DNA of 64,000 nt, from contig DIBR01000065.1 of assembly GCA_002415025.1 (NCBI GenBank), forward strand, positions 51,965 through 115,964. The letters run 5' to 3'. The position numbers and the translations under genes are program-made. The notes under the pieces were generated by a model. The model did not search any database, was not told where the DNA came from, and was given only the letters and a program-made list of their open reading frames with translations. Below, in pieces: positions 1 through 7,871 of this stretch (position 1 is the stretch's first letter; every line of letters begins with the position of its first letter). The stretch comes from Spongiibacteraceae bacterium UBA5047 (GTDB taxonomy: Bacteria > Pseudomonadota > Gammaproteobacteria > Pseudomonadales > Spongiibacteraceae).

Positions 1-2
1 AG

Positions 3-92
3 GCCCTGGTGTCTGGCTCGCCAGCAAACAATCCGCGTGTGCCGGTGGCTGAAGAAATTATCGTGCTGTACGAAAAAGTGTGGGCAGCCTGA
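3..92 (+). CDS. C-terminal fragment of a gene entering from the left
   Basis: An open frame runs in from the window edge and stops at TGA 90-92, giving 29 residues that end in EEIIVLYEKVWAA. The pattern NNPRVP followed by an amphipathic helix recalls the C-terminus of iron-containing alcohol dehydrogenases, but the fragment is too short to be sure. The stop codon lies in the loop of the terminator hairpin at 82-100, so the stem is coding on its left side. No start is visible. Confidence 0.5.
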   Translation, partial: ALVSGSPANNPRVPVAEEIIVLYEKVWAA

Positions 93-100
93 GGCTGCCC
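82..100 (+). terminator. Stem-loop terminator of the entering gene
   Basis: Perfect 8-bp arms (GGGCAGCC 82-89, GGCTGCCC 93-100) with a 3-nt loop that is the TGA stop of the upstream gene. No T-run follows, so it may act as an attenuating or mRNA 3'-protecting stem, or serve both converging genes. Confidence 0.5.
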
Positions 101-123
101 GGTCGGAGCGCTTTCAGAAGCGA

Positions 124-618
124 TTAAAAACGCATATTGGCGCCGAGATTGAAGCCTGAAATTTCAACATTGTCGTCGTCGTACAAGGAAATGTATTCGG
201 CGAACAAGTCAAAACCCTGGCGCGTTTTTGCGGACAGGCCAAAGCCGTAGCTGATATCGTCGTCATCATCGTCGCCGACATTGGTGTCCAGGGTCGTTTC
301 CGCAACGCCGAGCAAGCCATACAGTGTCAGAACGTCAGACAGAGGCAGCATGGGTTTTGCGTAGATCGCGAAATAATCGTCGATCTCGGCATTGATACCG
401 CGATCGGTATCATCGTCAACACCGAAGCCCAGTCGTCCCTCAAGTGCAAAGTTGGGGTTGAAGACATTGCCCAGTGCCAGGTTCAGGGTTGGCGTGTCGA
501 AGTCCCGGCTGCCGAATTCTGTTTCCAGAGCGCCATAGGAAATTCCACCGTAACCTTCCGCAGCGACGGCACCTGACAGCAGCATTCCGCAGGTTGTGGC
601 CGTTATCAACTTTTTCAT
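124..618 (-). CDS. Small outer-membrane beta-barrel protein (OmpA/porin-like fold)
   Basis: A 164-residue protein. An N-terminal Sec signal peptide (MKKLITATTCGMLLSGAVAA, about 20 residues) is followed by alternating polar/hydrophobic strands and a C-terminal aromatic ending (GANMRF), the usual outer-membrane barrel signature. A run of five aspartates (DDDDDD region near residue 120) and other acidic turns suggest long acidic surface loops. It has the size of an 8-stranded barrel of the OmpA/OmpW-like superfamily. The ATG at 618 is preceded on the minus strand by GGAGGAC, a good ribosome site. Function (structural, adhesion or pore) cannot be told from sequence. It stands alone, with its own upstream region shared with the end of the next gene. 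Confidence 0.75.
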   Translation of the reverse strand: MKKLITATTCGMLLSGAVAAEGYGGISYGALETEFGSRDFDTPTLNLALGNVFNPNFALEGRLGFGVDDDTDRGINAEIDDYFAIYAKPMLPLSDVLTLYGLLGVAETTLDTNVGDDDDDDISYGFGLSAKTRQGFDLFAEYISLYDDDNVEISGFNLGANMRF

Positions 619-809
619 AAGTCCTCCACAGACTAGTTTGTTGCTTGAGTGCGTGCATGTTGCACCAGGCAGACGGCAGTTTCAGCGCTTTACATTGTTA
701 ATTTTCAACAGCTTATTTCCGGAACCTTTGGCCGAAAGCCGTCAGGCCACGGCTGTCAGGGCAAGCCGGGAGTTGTCGTTAAAGGCGGGCGTGGAGTGGT
801 AAAGGCAAA

Positions 810-833
810 CGCAGCAGAACACGTTCTGCTGCG
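810..833 (-). terminator. Probable terminator of the TonB receptor gene
   Basis: Perfect 11-bp inverted repeat (810-820 and 823-833) with a 2-nt centre, 16 bases beyond the stop of the receptor gene. On the minus strand it is followed by a weak T-rich stretch (GTTTGCCTTTAC). The remainder of 619-848 shows only the leader of the small barrel gene. Confidence 0.55.
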
Positions 834-848
834 TTGCCAGCGATCGAC

Positions 849-3452
849 TCAGAATGAACGGCGAACTTCAAGGCCGTAGAAACGGGGATTGCCCAATGCC
901 TGCGAAAACGTACCGATAGAGTCGCCGGTGGCAACCGCGCCAATTTCATAGCGCTCGTCGGTGGCATTTTTCACGTAGGCTGCAACACTGAGGTTGTCGT
1001 CGTTGTTTATCCAGGTCAGGCGGGCGTCCACCAGTGTATAGGCCTCGGAGAACACGCCTTCGGGGTTGCTGTCTTTGACATCCCAGGCGCCGTTGTCAAA
1101 ACCGAGGTAGATTTCGCTTTTGTAGCTGAGATCAACACGCGGCACAACGAGGCCGAAGGACGTGTCAAAGGTATATTGCACACCCAGTGAGGCTGTCTTT
1201 TCGGGTGACACAGGAAACTCTTCGTCACTGCGGTCAATCGGAACCGCGTTGCCGGCAATGGCCAGAGACGCCAGATCCTGATCCATAAACTCCAGAAACT
1301 TGTAGTTATTGTTGCTGTAACTCAGGCTCATCATCAGTTGTGGGGTGGGGAGCCAGGTCAATTCCATCTCGCCACCTTCGATCATCGATTTACCGGCATT
1401 TTGTGAAGTCACAACCAGTGTGTTGGCCGAGTCGGTCTTCACAGTAATAAGCTGCATATTCTCGAAAATCATCGAGTACAACGCTACGTTCAAGCGCACG
1501 GAGCGATCAAAGGCGTCAATTTTGAAACCGATTTCGCGGTTCTCCAGCGTTTCCGGCTCAACGACAACCAGGCCATCCTGGCCGCTTGGCTCGAGGAAAC
1601 CGGATTTAAAACCATTACTCCAGGTGCCGTAGATCAGCAGTGAGTTGAGCGCAGTATCGTCCAGCCATTCACCGGGTACAAACCAGGAGGCCGAGGCCAT
1701 AGGCGTAAATTCATTGAAGGTAACGTCGCGCTTGTCGGTTTTTGCGGGGCCGAGCGGTGAGCCGATATCGCCGTCACCGCCGACTGCGTTGCGCAGAATG
1801 TTGTTGGCGATACTGATGGGGTCCTGCAACCAGAGACCGTTAAACGTATGAATGGCCATGCCCGGTTCAATGGTGTTAAACCGGGGATCAGCGCCAATGA
1901 TCGCGCTGACGGCGGCATTATCCGATACGCGTGTTATCAGAGTGGAGCTGCGTTTTTCCTCGGTGTAACGGCCACCTATAGTCAGCTCGAGGTTTTCGGT
2001 CATGTGCCAGGTAGCTTGGGCAAAGGCGGCGCTGGTGGTGCCGTCGATGTCGAAGACCTGATGCGTATCGAGAGGCAGTAATGCGGCAACGATGGGAACA
2101 GGCGTTGCGACCAGTGTTGGAATCAAACCATTCGGGAAACCCTGCTGTGCCAGCAACAGGCTGGCGAGTGCGGTACCGTCGGCGCCGATAATCGGGTCGC
2201 TGGTCAGAAAGGTTTCCGATTTATGTTCGTCTTGCCAGAAAAGGCCTGCCGTGTAGTCCAGACGACTCTCGAACAAGGAACCATTGATTTGTAATTCCAG
2301 CGTGAGCGACTCCTGGTCGCCATCGTCGAGTATCACGGCTTTTTGATACTCGGCGGGCCCAGCGTCGTCACTGTTGGTTTGCGGGCCGGTTTTCAGCGCG
2401 TCGCGAAGACCTATGATGGCTTTCAGGTCGTGAGTGTCGTTTAGCGCCCAGTCCAGAGTTGCGCCTGCCATTACAGTTTCCAGCTGTTTGCGCTGGCGCT
2501 GGCTGGGCCCCATGTTGGTGGTCAGGTCGGGGAGGGCATCGCGGTCATTGGCCAGACAATTATCCTTGTAGGCGCGCGGGTTGGCCGGGTCGGTATCGCC
2601 GGGCCACAGTATGCCAAGCCCATCGACAAAGAGAGCGTTTTCGTTGACCAGCTTGCAGTGATAGGACGGGTAGCGTTCGTCGATCTTGCCCAGAAAAGTG
2701 AAGGTGTCCAGCACCATGTCTTCACTGGCCAGCCAGCGGGTCTGGAATATCGCCGAGAGGCGATCAACCGACTGGTTGTTGGAGGTAGAGAAATCTTTCA
2801 GAAAGCCGTCCCGGCGGTGGCTATTGACCGCTATTCGGGTAAAGAACTCGTCGTTGACCGGGAAATCATAGGCAGCTCGAATGCGCTGGTCGCTGTAGTT
2901 GCCCACAGCCCCTTCAACGTAGCCCTGACGGTAATCTGAAGGCTTGGTCAGAGTGAAAACCAGAGCCCCCCCGGTGTTGTTCTTGCCGAACAGTGTGCCT
3001 TGCGGGCCGCGCAGAACCTGAACGCTGTCTATATCAATTGTGTCGAGCAACTGTCCATCGGCGCGGGGAATAAAAATGCCGTCAAGGTAGACGCTGACTG
3101 AAGGATCCTGCCGGATCAGGCCCGCGCGCTGACCGATGCCGCGAATAAATATCTGGGTGCTGGTACTGTCATTGATCTGCAGGCTGGGTACCGACTTGGC
3201 CAGTTCCGTCGTATTGACGATGCCCTGTGCTCGCAAATCGTCGCTGCTTATGGCGGTAACGGCAACCGGGGTTTCCTGAATACTTTCGGCTCGCTTTCGG
3301 GCCGTTACGACGACTTCTTCAAGCGTAGACGAAAAGTTGCGCTTGTTCTGGGTCTGGGTGTCCCCGGTCGTCTGGCCAAAAGCGCCAGTACCAAGTGCTA
3401 GTGAAACGCCAAGGCAGAGAGCGAGGCGCTGCCGCGGAAAAGTTGGCTTCAT
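849..3452 (-). CDS. TonB-dependent outer-membrane receptor
   Basis: An 867-residue protein with a cleavable signal peptide (residues 1-26, ending GAFG), a TonB box-like segment LEEVVVTARKR near residue 44, a plug domain (about 55-170, with QVLRGPQGTLFGKNNTGGAL typical of the plug) and a 22-strand barrel ending in VRRSF, the C-terminal aromatic needed for BAM assembly. It imports a ligand across the outer membrane using the TonB-ExbBD motor. The EVVVTARK style and length match the large group of receptors common in Halieaceae/Spongiibacteraceae and sphingomonads, often linked to sterols, terpenoids or other hydrophobic substrates; nothing in the neighbours fixes the ligand. It is transcribed alone. 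The ATG at 3452 is preceded by an AGGACTCC-type ribosome site. Confidence 0.93.
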   Translation of the reverse strand: MKPTFPRQRLALCLGVSLALGTGAFGQTTGDTQTQNKRNFSSTLEEVVVTARKRAESIQETPVAVTAISSDDLRAQGIVNTTELAKSVPSLQINDSTSTQIFIRGIGQRAGLIRQDPSVSVYLDGIFIPRADGQLLDTIDIDSVQVLRGPQGTLFGKNNTGGALVFTLTKPSDYRQGYVEGAVGNYSDQRIRAAYDFPVNDEFFTRIAVNSHRRDGFLKDFSTSNNQSVDRLSAIFQTRWLASEDMVLDTFTFLGKIDERYPSYHCKLVNENALFVDGLGILWPGDTDPANPRAYKDNCLANDRDALPDLTTNMGPSQRQRKQLETVMAGATLDWALNDTHDLKAIIGLRDALKTGPQTNSDDAGPAEYQKAVILDDGDQESLTLELQINGSLFESRLDYTAGLFWQDEHKSETFLTSDPIIGADGTALASLLLAQQGFPNGLIPTLVATPVPIVAALLPLDTHQVFDIDGTTSAAFAQATWHMTENLELTIGGRYTEEKRSSTLITRVSDNAAVSAIIGADPRFNTIEPGMAIHTFNGLWLQDPISIANNILRNAVGGDGDIGSPLGPAKTDKRDVTFNEFTPMASASWFVPGEWLDDTALNSLLIYGTWSNGFKSGFLEPSGQDGLVVVEPETLENREIGFKIDAFDRSVRLNVALYSMIFENMQLITVKTDSANTLVVTSQNAGKSMIEGGEMELTWLPTPQLMMSLSYSNNNYKFLEFMDQDLASLAIAGNAVPIDRSDEEFPVSPEKTASLGVQYTFDTSFGLVVPRVDLSYKSEIYLGFDNGAWDVKDSNPEGVFSEAYTLVDARLTWINNDDNLSVAAYVKNATDERYEIGAVATGDSIGTFSQALGNPRFYGLEVRRSF

Positions 3453-3571
3453 GGTGGAGTCCTGTCGAGCGTGCGTTGTTATTATCGTTCTTTCGTTATT
3501 AGATTAAGGCTAATAACTATTATTCTATAGTTGCAGCGGTGCCGCAAAATCACCCGTTTAGATGAGAGTCT

Positions 3572-4039
3572 TTAAGAGCCGGTAGCCTGCAAGGGCTTGT
3601 CTGGTTCGTCTTCGGTCCGAGAGGGTGAGGTCGCCTCGTTTCCGGATTCGGGTTGATGGGAGATGCGGCGCGGTGGCTGGGTGTCTGCAGATTTGATGTG
3701 GCTGCTGCCGTTGAATTGGCCGCCGGGTTCGATAACCAGTTCGGCTACGCGGATTTCGCCGCTGACCTTGCCGGAGCTGACAATTTCCAGGCGCTCGGCA
3801 TCGACACTGCCATCAATGCGGCCGCTAACCACAACTTTGTGCGCACAAATTTCGCCGTCAAATTCACCGCCAATACCAATGGTGACGTTGTGGCTCGAAT
3901 TGAGTTTTCCGGCCATGCAGCCGTCGAGGTGAAAATCGTCGCTTAGTTGGAGATCGCCGACAACTTTGGTTGCCCCTGCGATAACAGTCGTTCCGGGCTG
4001 CTGACCGCTTTCCTTACCGACTCTGCCAAGGAATCCCAT
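3572..4039 (-). CDS. Bactofilin family polymer-forming protein
   Basis: A 155-residue protein. Residues about 17-115 form the bactofilin (DUF583) right-handed beta-helix: TTVIAGATKVVGDLQ opens it, followed by repeats with G-x-[hydrophobic]-x-G turns (GEFDGEICA, GRIDGSVDA, GKVSGEIRV). The tail is proline/glutamate rich and probably disordered. Bactofilins polymerise without nucleotide and scaffold peptidoglycan enzymes. The gene starts inside the 3' end of the M23 peptidase gene: the overlap is 97 bases in another frame. The ATG at 4039 has GAGGGG about 8 bases upstream and is the only start that keeps the complete domain, so the overlap appears real. The pairing suggests that the filament positions the peptidase. 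Confidence 0.9.
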   Translation of the reverse strand: MGFLGRVGKESGQQPGTTVIAGATKVVGDLQLSDDFHLDGCMAGKLNSSHNVTIGIGGEFDGEICAHKVVVSGRIDGSVDAERLEIVSSGKVSGEIRVAELVIEPGGQFNGSSHIKSADTQPPRRISHQPESGNEATSPSRTEDEPDKPLQATGS

Positions 4040-4896
4040 TGAATATGCCCCTCATGCTCAAAGAGCACATCATAGTTCTCAAAGGACCATTCCGTAAACG
4101 GCTTTGGATCCAGGCGACGATGCAGGTAACGGATTTCGTAGTGCAGGTGGGGGGCGCTACTCATGCCTGAGTTGCCGGTGTGACCGATAAGGTCACCACG
4201 CTGTACGTAGTCACCCACGCGCACCAGAATTTTATTGAGGTGACCAAAGGTCGAGCTGAACCCGTAATTGTGGTTCAGTTTAACCATGTTGCCCAATCCG
4301 CTGCTCTTGTGAGGTGCGGCCCACTCAACAACTCCGCTGGCGGTGGCATAAATCGGCGTTCCAATGGCCGCGCTCATATCCAGACCACCGTGCATGGCCT
4401 TGCGGTTGAGAACCGGGTGTACCCGCATCCCGAAGCTGCTGGTCAGGCGGGTTTGTCGGAGCGGGTAACCGCTGGGAATGGATTCGAGCATCATGCGCTT
4501 TTGCTGGGCGGTAAGGCTGGCGCTATCCAGACGCTCAGTCAACGTGCTGGCAGGCTCAGGCTTCAGGCCTATGAGAATCTCCAGGTCGCCAAGCTCGTCA
4601 CTCATGCGCCCCAACGCTTCGACTTTTTCATCGACGGCGGACAGCAGCCCCTTTTGCTTGCGCAGCAGCTCCTGATTCTGGTGTTTGATGTGGGCCTGGT
4701 AGTCTTCGAGTGTTTGCAGGTCGGCGTTAAGCGTGGCGACCTTGGAAGACAGCATATAAATAGAAAACGCGCCGGCAATAAAACCCAGCGTGACAACGGT
4801 GCCAAAGGCGCCCAGCACTCTGCGCATTAACTGGCTGAAGTTAAAGTGGCGGGCACCGCGATAATCGGTAATGGTGACGGTATATCGGTCTCGCAT
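3943..4896 (-). CDS. M23 family metallopeptidase (peptidoglycan endopeptidase), membrane anchored
   Basis: 317 residues from ATG 4896 (MRDRYTVTITDYRGARHF, the usual family N-terminus); a GTG at 4917 would add seven residues but lacks a ribosome site. After a short cytoplasmic part comes one membrane segment (about residues 27-48), then a periplasmic coiled coil (50-100), then the LytM/M23 domain: H-x(3)-D at MHGGLDMSA, and HLHYEIR carrying the H-x-H zinc motif. These residues match an active zinc endopeptidase cutting peptide cross-links. The last 97 bases overlap the bactofilin gene, so the two are translationally coupled; together they resemble the shape-determining M23-bactofilin modules. 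Confidence 0.92.
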   Translation of the reverse strand: MRDRYTVTITDYRGARHFNFSQLMRRVLGAFGTVVTLGFIAGAFSIYMLSSKVATLNADLQTLEDYQAHIKHQNQELLRKQKGLLSAVDEKVEALGRMSDELGDLEILIGLKPEPASTLTERLDSASLTAQQKRMMLESIPSGYPLRQTRLTSSFGMRVHPVLNRKAMHGGLDMSAAIGTPIYATASGVVEWAAPHKSSGLGNMVKLNHNYGFSSTFGHLNKILVRVGDYVQRGDLIGHTGNSGMSSAPHLHYEIRYLHRRLDPKPFTEWSFENYDVLFEHEGHIQWDSLAESVRKAVSSPERLLSQGQPKLSAISN

Positions 4897-5248
4897 TATA
4901 TATGCTCTAGTTCGCACTCAGGTGGCTGTCGACGCGGCGCGTTTATAAACGAACGAGTCAACACATTCAGTACTTTACAAAGAGAAGCGCTATTATTGTG
5001 AAGCAGCTCACAGCTTGGCGCAATCCCCCTTGCAGTTCTGCAAGGTCACAAATCCTTGTGAGTGTGACTAAATAATATACAGGCTGCTGGCTGATCGCAA
5101 CTATACATATATGTTAGGCGGGGTTTTGACGCGTTGGTCGGCGCCTGATCTGGCGTGAAATTAACATTTAAACTATTGATAAATAAGATTAATATTTTTT
5201 GTGGCGATAAGATACGTAGCAGCTCCCAACATGAGGTCGCATTAGCGC
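4897..5248 (+). promoter_or_regulatory. Divergent intergenic region between the M23 peptidase and hydroxylase genes
   Basis: About 350 bases without a gene. The right half (5160-5210) is AT-rich (TTTAAACTATTGATAAATAA) and plausibly holds the promoter of the rightward hydroxylase gene. An inverted repeat TCACAAATCCTTGTGA lies at 5046-5061. No open frame or RNA gene was recognised. Confidence 0.3.
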
Positions 5249-6043
5249 ATGACTGAAGAAACGCTCAGATTGGCCGGTTTTGCTGGTGCTCTGCTGCTAA
5301 TGTTGTTCTTGGAGCAGCTTTACCCACTACACCATGATGCCCGGCGCTGGTCCCGGCGCGGCGCTAACTTATTGATTGTATTGGCAGATACGATAGTTTT
5401 GCGCCTTAGTTTGCCACTGCTGGCCGCAGGCGCGGCCATTGTTGCGAGCGAGCGCGGCTGGGGCCTGTTAAATGTGCTGAACTGGCCATTTTGGCTGGAG
5501 TTGGGCATTGCGCTATTGGTTCTGGATATCACGATTTACTGGCAGCACAGGCTTTTTCACCGGATCAAGCCGCTTTGGCGCCTTCATGCCATGCATCACA
5601 GTGACCTGGTGATGGATACCACTACCGGCCTGCGCTTTCATCCCCTGGAAATACTGGTATCGATGCTGGTTAAAATCGGGGCGGTGATGGTGATCGGCGC
5701 GCCCTGGTTGGCAGTGGTGGTATTCGAGGTGGTGCTGAACGCGACGGCCTTGTTTAATCACAGCAATATTCGCCTGCCGGCTCGGCTGGAGCAGCTATTA
5801 AGGGTTTGCCTGGTAACGCCTGATATGCACCGGGTGCATCATTCAATTCATGCGGACGAGCACCACAGCAACTTCAGTTTTAATCTGTCGGTCTGGGATC
5901 GTGTGTTCGGGAGCTACCGCGCGCAGCCGCGGGACGGACACAAAACCATGACAATCGGATTAAAGCAGTTCCGTCTGGTGAGCGATCAAAGCGTACTTGC
6001 ACTTATTTGGCAGCCCTTCAGGCGCGGAGAGGGGCCGGAATAG
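5249..6043 (+). CDS. Sterol desaturase / fatty acid hydroxylase superfamily membrane protein
   Basis: A 264-residue integral membrane di-iron enzyme. It has hydrophobic helices near residues 7-22, 40-65 and 78-96, and the three histidine clusters of the family: HRLFH (about 106-110), HAMHH (about 118-122) and the final pair HRVHHS plus HHSNFSF (about 196-212). These ligate two irons for O2-dependent hydroxylation or desaturation of a lipid or sterol-like substrate, usually with electrons from a reductase. The bacterial branch is widespread and mostly uncharacterised, so the substrate is unknown. It is the only rightward gene between two leftward groups and ends three bases before the stop of the convergent thioesterase gene. 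Confidence 0.88.
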   Translation: MTEETLRLAGFAGALLLMLFLEQLYPLHHDARRWSRRGANLLIVLADTIVLRLSLPLLAAGAAIVASERGWGLLNVLNWPFWLELGIALLVLDITIYWQHRLFHRIKPLWRLHAMHHSDLVMDTTTGLRFHPLEILVSMLVKIGAVMVIGAPWLAVVVFEVVLNATALFNHSNIRLPARLEQLLRVCLVTPDMHRVHHSIHADEHHSNFSFNLSVWDRVFGSYRAQPRDGHKTMTIGLKQFRLVSDQSVLALIWQPFRRGEGPE

Positions 6044-6046
6044 CCC

Positions 6047-6493
6047 TTAGTTTTCCGCCGGGCTCACTACGGCGCCGCCATAAAGATTCACGAAATCGGG
6101 CGGCATGCGCCGCGCTTTGCCGCTGCTGATGCAGATGCTCACCAGTCTCCAGCGAGCTCGCATCAGACAACTGCCATCGCTGTTACGCACGAGTTGAAAG
6201 CGGCGCTCGAGTTGCAGGCGGCCGTCGCAATAACTCAACCAGGTGCCGAGCTGTAAATCATCATTGAGGTAGGCAGCGTTGATGTAGTCATAGTCGGCGT
6301 GGCGGATGGCCATGGCGGTATCAAGCTGGCGATATTCCTCAATACCCAGGCCCAGGGCCTGTGAGTGCGCCCAGCCGGCTTCCTGGCACCAGCCTACGTA
6401 AACGGCATTGTTCACGTGGTTCAGGCTGTCGATATGTACCGGATCAACACGATAATTGAGTATAAAAGGTGAGGGCAGGTCCCAGTCGAGCAA
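6047..6493 (-). CDS. Acyl-CoA thioesterase, 4HBT hotdog fold
   Basis: A 148-residue hotdog-fold protein. YRVDPVHIDSLNHVNNAVYV near residues 14-33 is the classic 4HBT motif, with the catalytic aspartate and N-H-x-N-N-x-x-Y. It should hydrolyse acyl-CoA (or acyl-ACP) thioesters in the cytoplasm. The start is TTG at 6493, immediately after the TAA of MarC and in the same reading frame as MarC; GGAGG lies about 10 bases upstream inside the marC end. Translation is therefore by reinitiation or an overlapping ribosome site. No ATG gives the complete domain. Confidence 0.85.
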   Translation of the reverse strand: MLDWDLPSPFILNYRVDPVHIDSLNHVNNAVYVGWCQEAGWAHSQALGLGIEEYRQLDTAMAIRHADYDYINAAYLNDDLQLGTWLSYCDGRLQLERRFQLVRNSDGSCLMRARWRLVSICISSGKARRMPPDFVNLYGGAVVSPAEN

Positions 6494-7129
6494 TTATCCG
6501 CCTCCGAAGATGTGGCTTTGGGCAATGCCGTCGAACAGAAACTGGACCGCAAGCGCGCTAAGGATAATCCCGAAGATCCGGGTGATAACCTGCATGCCGG
6601 TAACGCCGAGAAAGCGGTTTATCTCGCCCGCCATCAGCATTGAAATCAAGGTAAGCCCCACGATCACCGTAAGTGACGACAGAATAATGGCCTGATGCAG
6701 CAAGTCGCCGTGGGCTTCCGCCATCAGCAGCAGGGTAGCGCCAATGGCACCTGGGCCGGCAATTAACGGCGTGGCGAGGGGGAAAACCGCAACGTCGTGC
6801 TTTTCAATGGCTTCATCGGTTTCATCGGTGGTGGTAGTGGTCGCACCTGAATGCCGTGCAAACACCATATCGATGCCGATCAGCAGTAATAATATGCCGC
6901 CAGCGGCGCGCAAGGCCGCCAGCGATATACCCAGGCTGTCGAGCATAAAGCGGCCAATCAGCGCAAAAGTAATCAGAATGGCCAGTGCAATAAGACAGGC
7001 CTTGACGGCAATGCGACGACGCTCCCGGCGAGGAGTCGCTACGGTGAACGCAGCAAACATGGTGGCCACATCAATGGGGCCAATCGTGGCGAAGAACGTG
7101 GTAAGAGCGACAGCGGTGTATTCGGTCAT
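6494..7129 (-). CDS. MarC/UPF0056 family inner-membrane protein
   Basis: A 211-residue protein with six predicted membrane segments in two halves, matching the MarC-related family (PF01914): conserved NPIG-like position here FATIGPIDVATMF near residue 15 and ATPLIAGPGAIGATLLL near residue 118. The length is normal for the family. MarC proteins were once linked to multiple antibiotic resistance, but this is not supported and the function remains open. A hydrophilic stretch rich in Thr/Asp (about 93-112) separates the two halves. It shares a leftward transcript with the PNPOx-like gene upstream and the thioesterase downstream. Confidence 0.88.
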   Translation of the reverse strand: MTEYTAVALTTFFATIGPIDVATMFAAFTVATPRRERRRIAVKACLIALAILITFALIGRFMLDSLGISLAALRAAGGILLLLIGIDMVFARHSGATTTTTDETDEAIEKHDVAVFPLATPLIAGPGAIGATLLLMAEAHGDLLHQAIILSSLTVIVGLTLISMLMAGEINRFLGVTGMQVITRIFGIILSALAVQFLFDGIAQSHIFGGG

Positions 7130-7162
7130 GGGCGCTACGTTAGCGGTATTCGATGGCCTCGT

Positions 7163-7564
7163 CTATTCGCGTGTCGCTTTTGCTGGCGGTGTGAGCTTGA
7201 TGTAACACAGGGCTTTACCCAACTGCTTCATCAGTGCGGTCAGCTCGCGTCGATAGTCCCCGTACAAGGCATCCATACGTGTATCCAGCTCCGGCAGCAA
7301 GTCGTCGTCATCGTTCAGTACTTCAGCCTGAACCGGCTGCCAGTCCCCTGACACCTCGCCATCCCAGCGACAACTCGCAATCGCTGCGGTGCTGTTGGCG
7401 TGCAGGCGACGAACCTTGGCGCTGTCGCGTACGGTGCGTATGTAATAGTGCCCCTCATACCGGCAGAACCAGACGGCGGTGTCGACGGCATTTCCGTTTG
7501 CACGGAAAGTGCGCAGGCTGATATGGGCATCGTCACCCAGTGTGGCGTAGCGAGATAAATCCAT
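7163..7564 (-). CDS. PNPOx-fold (split beta-barrel) flavin/F420-type protein
   Basis: A 133-residue protein similar in layout to the pyridoxamine-5'-phosphate oxidase-like family often called PPOX class: SLRTFRANGNAVDTAVWFC (residues 17-35) and SAKVRRLHANSTAAIASCRW (48-67) are the characteristic strands around the flavin phosphate site. Members are small homodimeric FMN-, F420- or haem-binding proteins. The cofactor and substrate here are unknown. It is first in the leftward group with marC and the thioesterase, with a 33-base gap to marC. Confidence 0.8.
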   Translation of the reverse strand: MDLSRYATLGDDAHISLRTFRANGNAVDTAVWFCRYEGHYYIRTVRDSAKVRRLHANSTAAIASCRWDGEVSGDWQPVQAEVLNDDDDLLPELDTRMDALYGDYRRELTALMKQLGKALCYIKLTPPAKATRE

Positions 7565-7871
7565 CGTTGTGTTACATCCTGTTGTCGGTTTTGCGGGTAG
7601 ATCTCTGGCTGGCCCGATAATCGCTCAACCGGGCTGTGATGCAAGTCACGCTCACCGCGATTCGACGTGACCGAAGCTGTTATTTTGGGACCGTTGCGCT
7701 TATAACTGAATCGCTCAGGCTTACTATGAGAGCTCACATAATAAAAATAGTCGTTGAGGGTGTCGTTGGTTTTTGGCGAACTTATCTTCTCACTGCCAGT
7801 GAAGATTGACGACAGTATTACCTTACAGCTTTTGGGAAAACAATATGATTCAACACGGGTTTCAGGGGACG
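7565..7871 (+). promoter_or_regulatory. Divergent control region between PNPOx-like and DUF1800 genes
   Basis: About 300 bases with no convincing gene. It carries a short palindrome TCACTGCCAGTGA at 7790-7802, well placed as an operator or 5' UTR stem for the DUF1800-DUF1501 operon, and an AT-rich patch (ACATAATAAAAATAG, 7735-7750) that could hold its promoter. The regulator is unknown. Confidence 0.3.

Noticed and set aside
5046..5061. TCACAAATCCTTGTGA as a CRP site
   Set aside because: The half-sites are inverted relative to TGTGA-N6-TCACA and the spacing is wrong.
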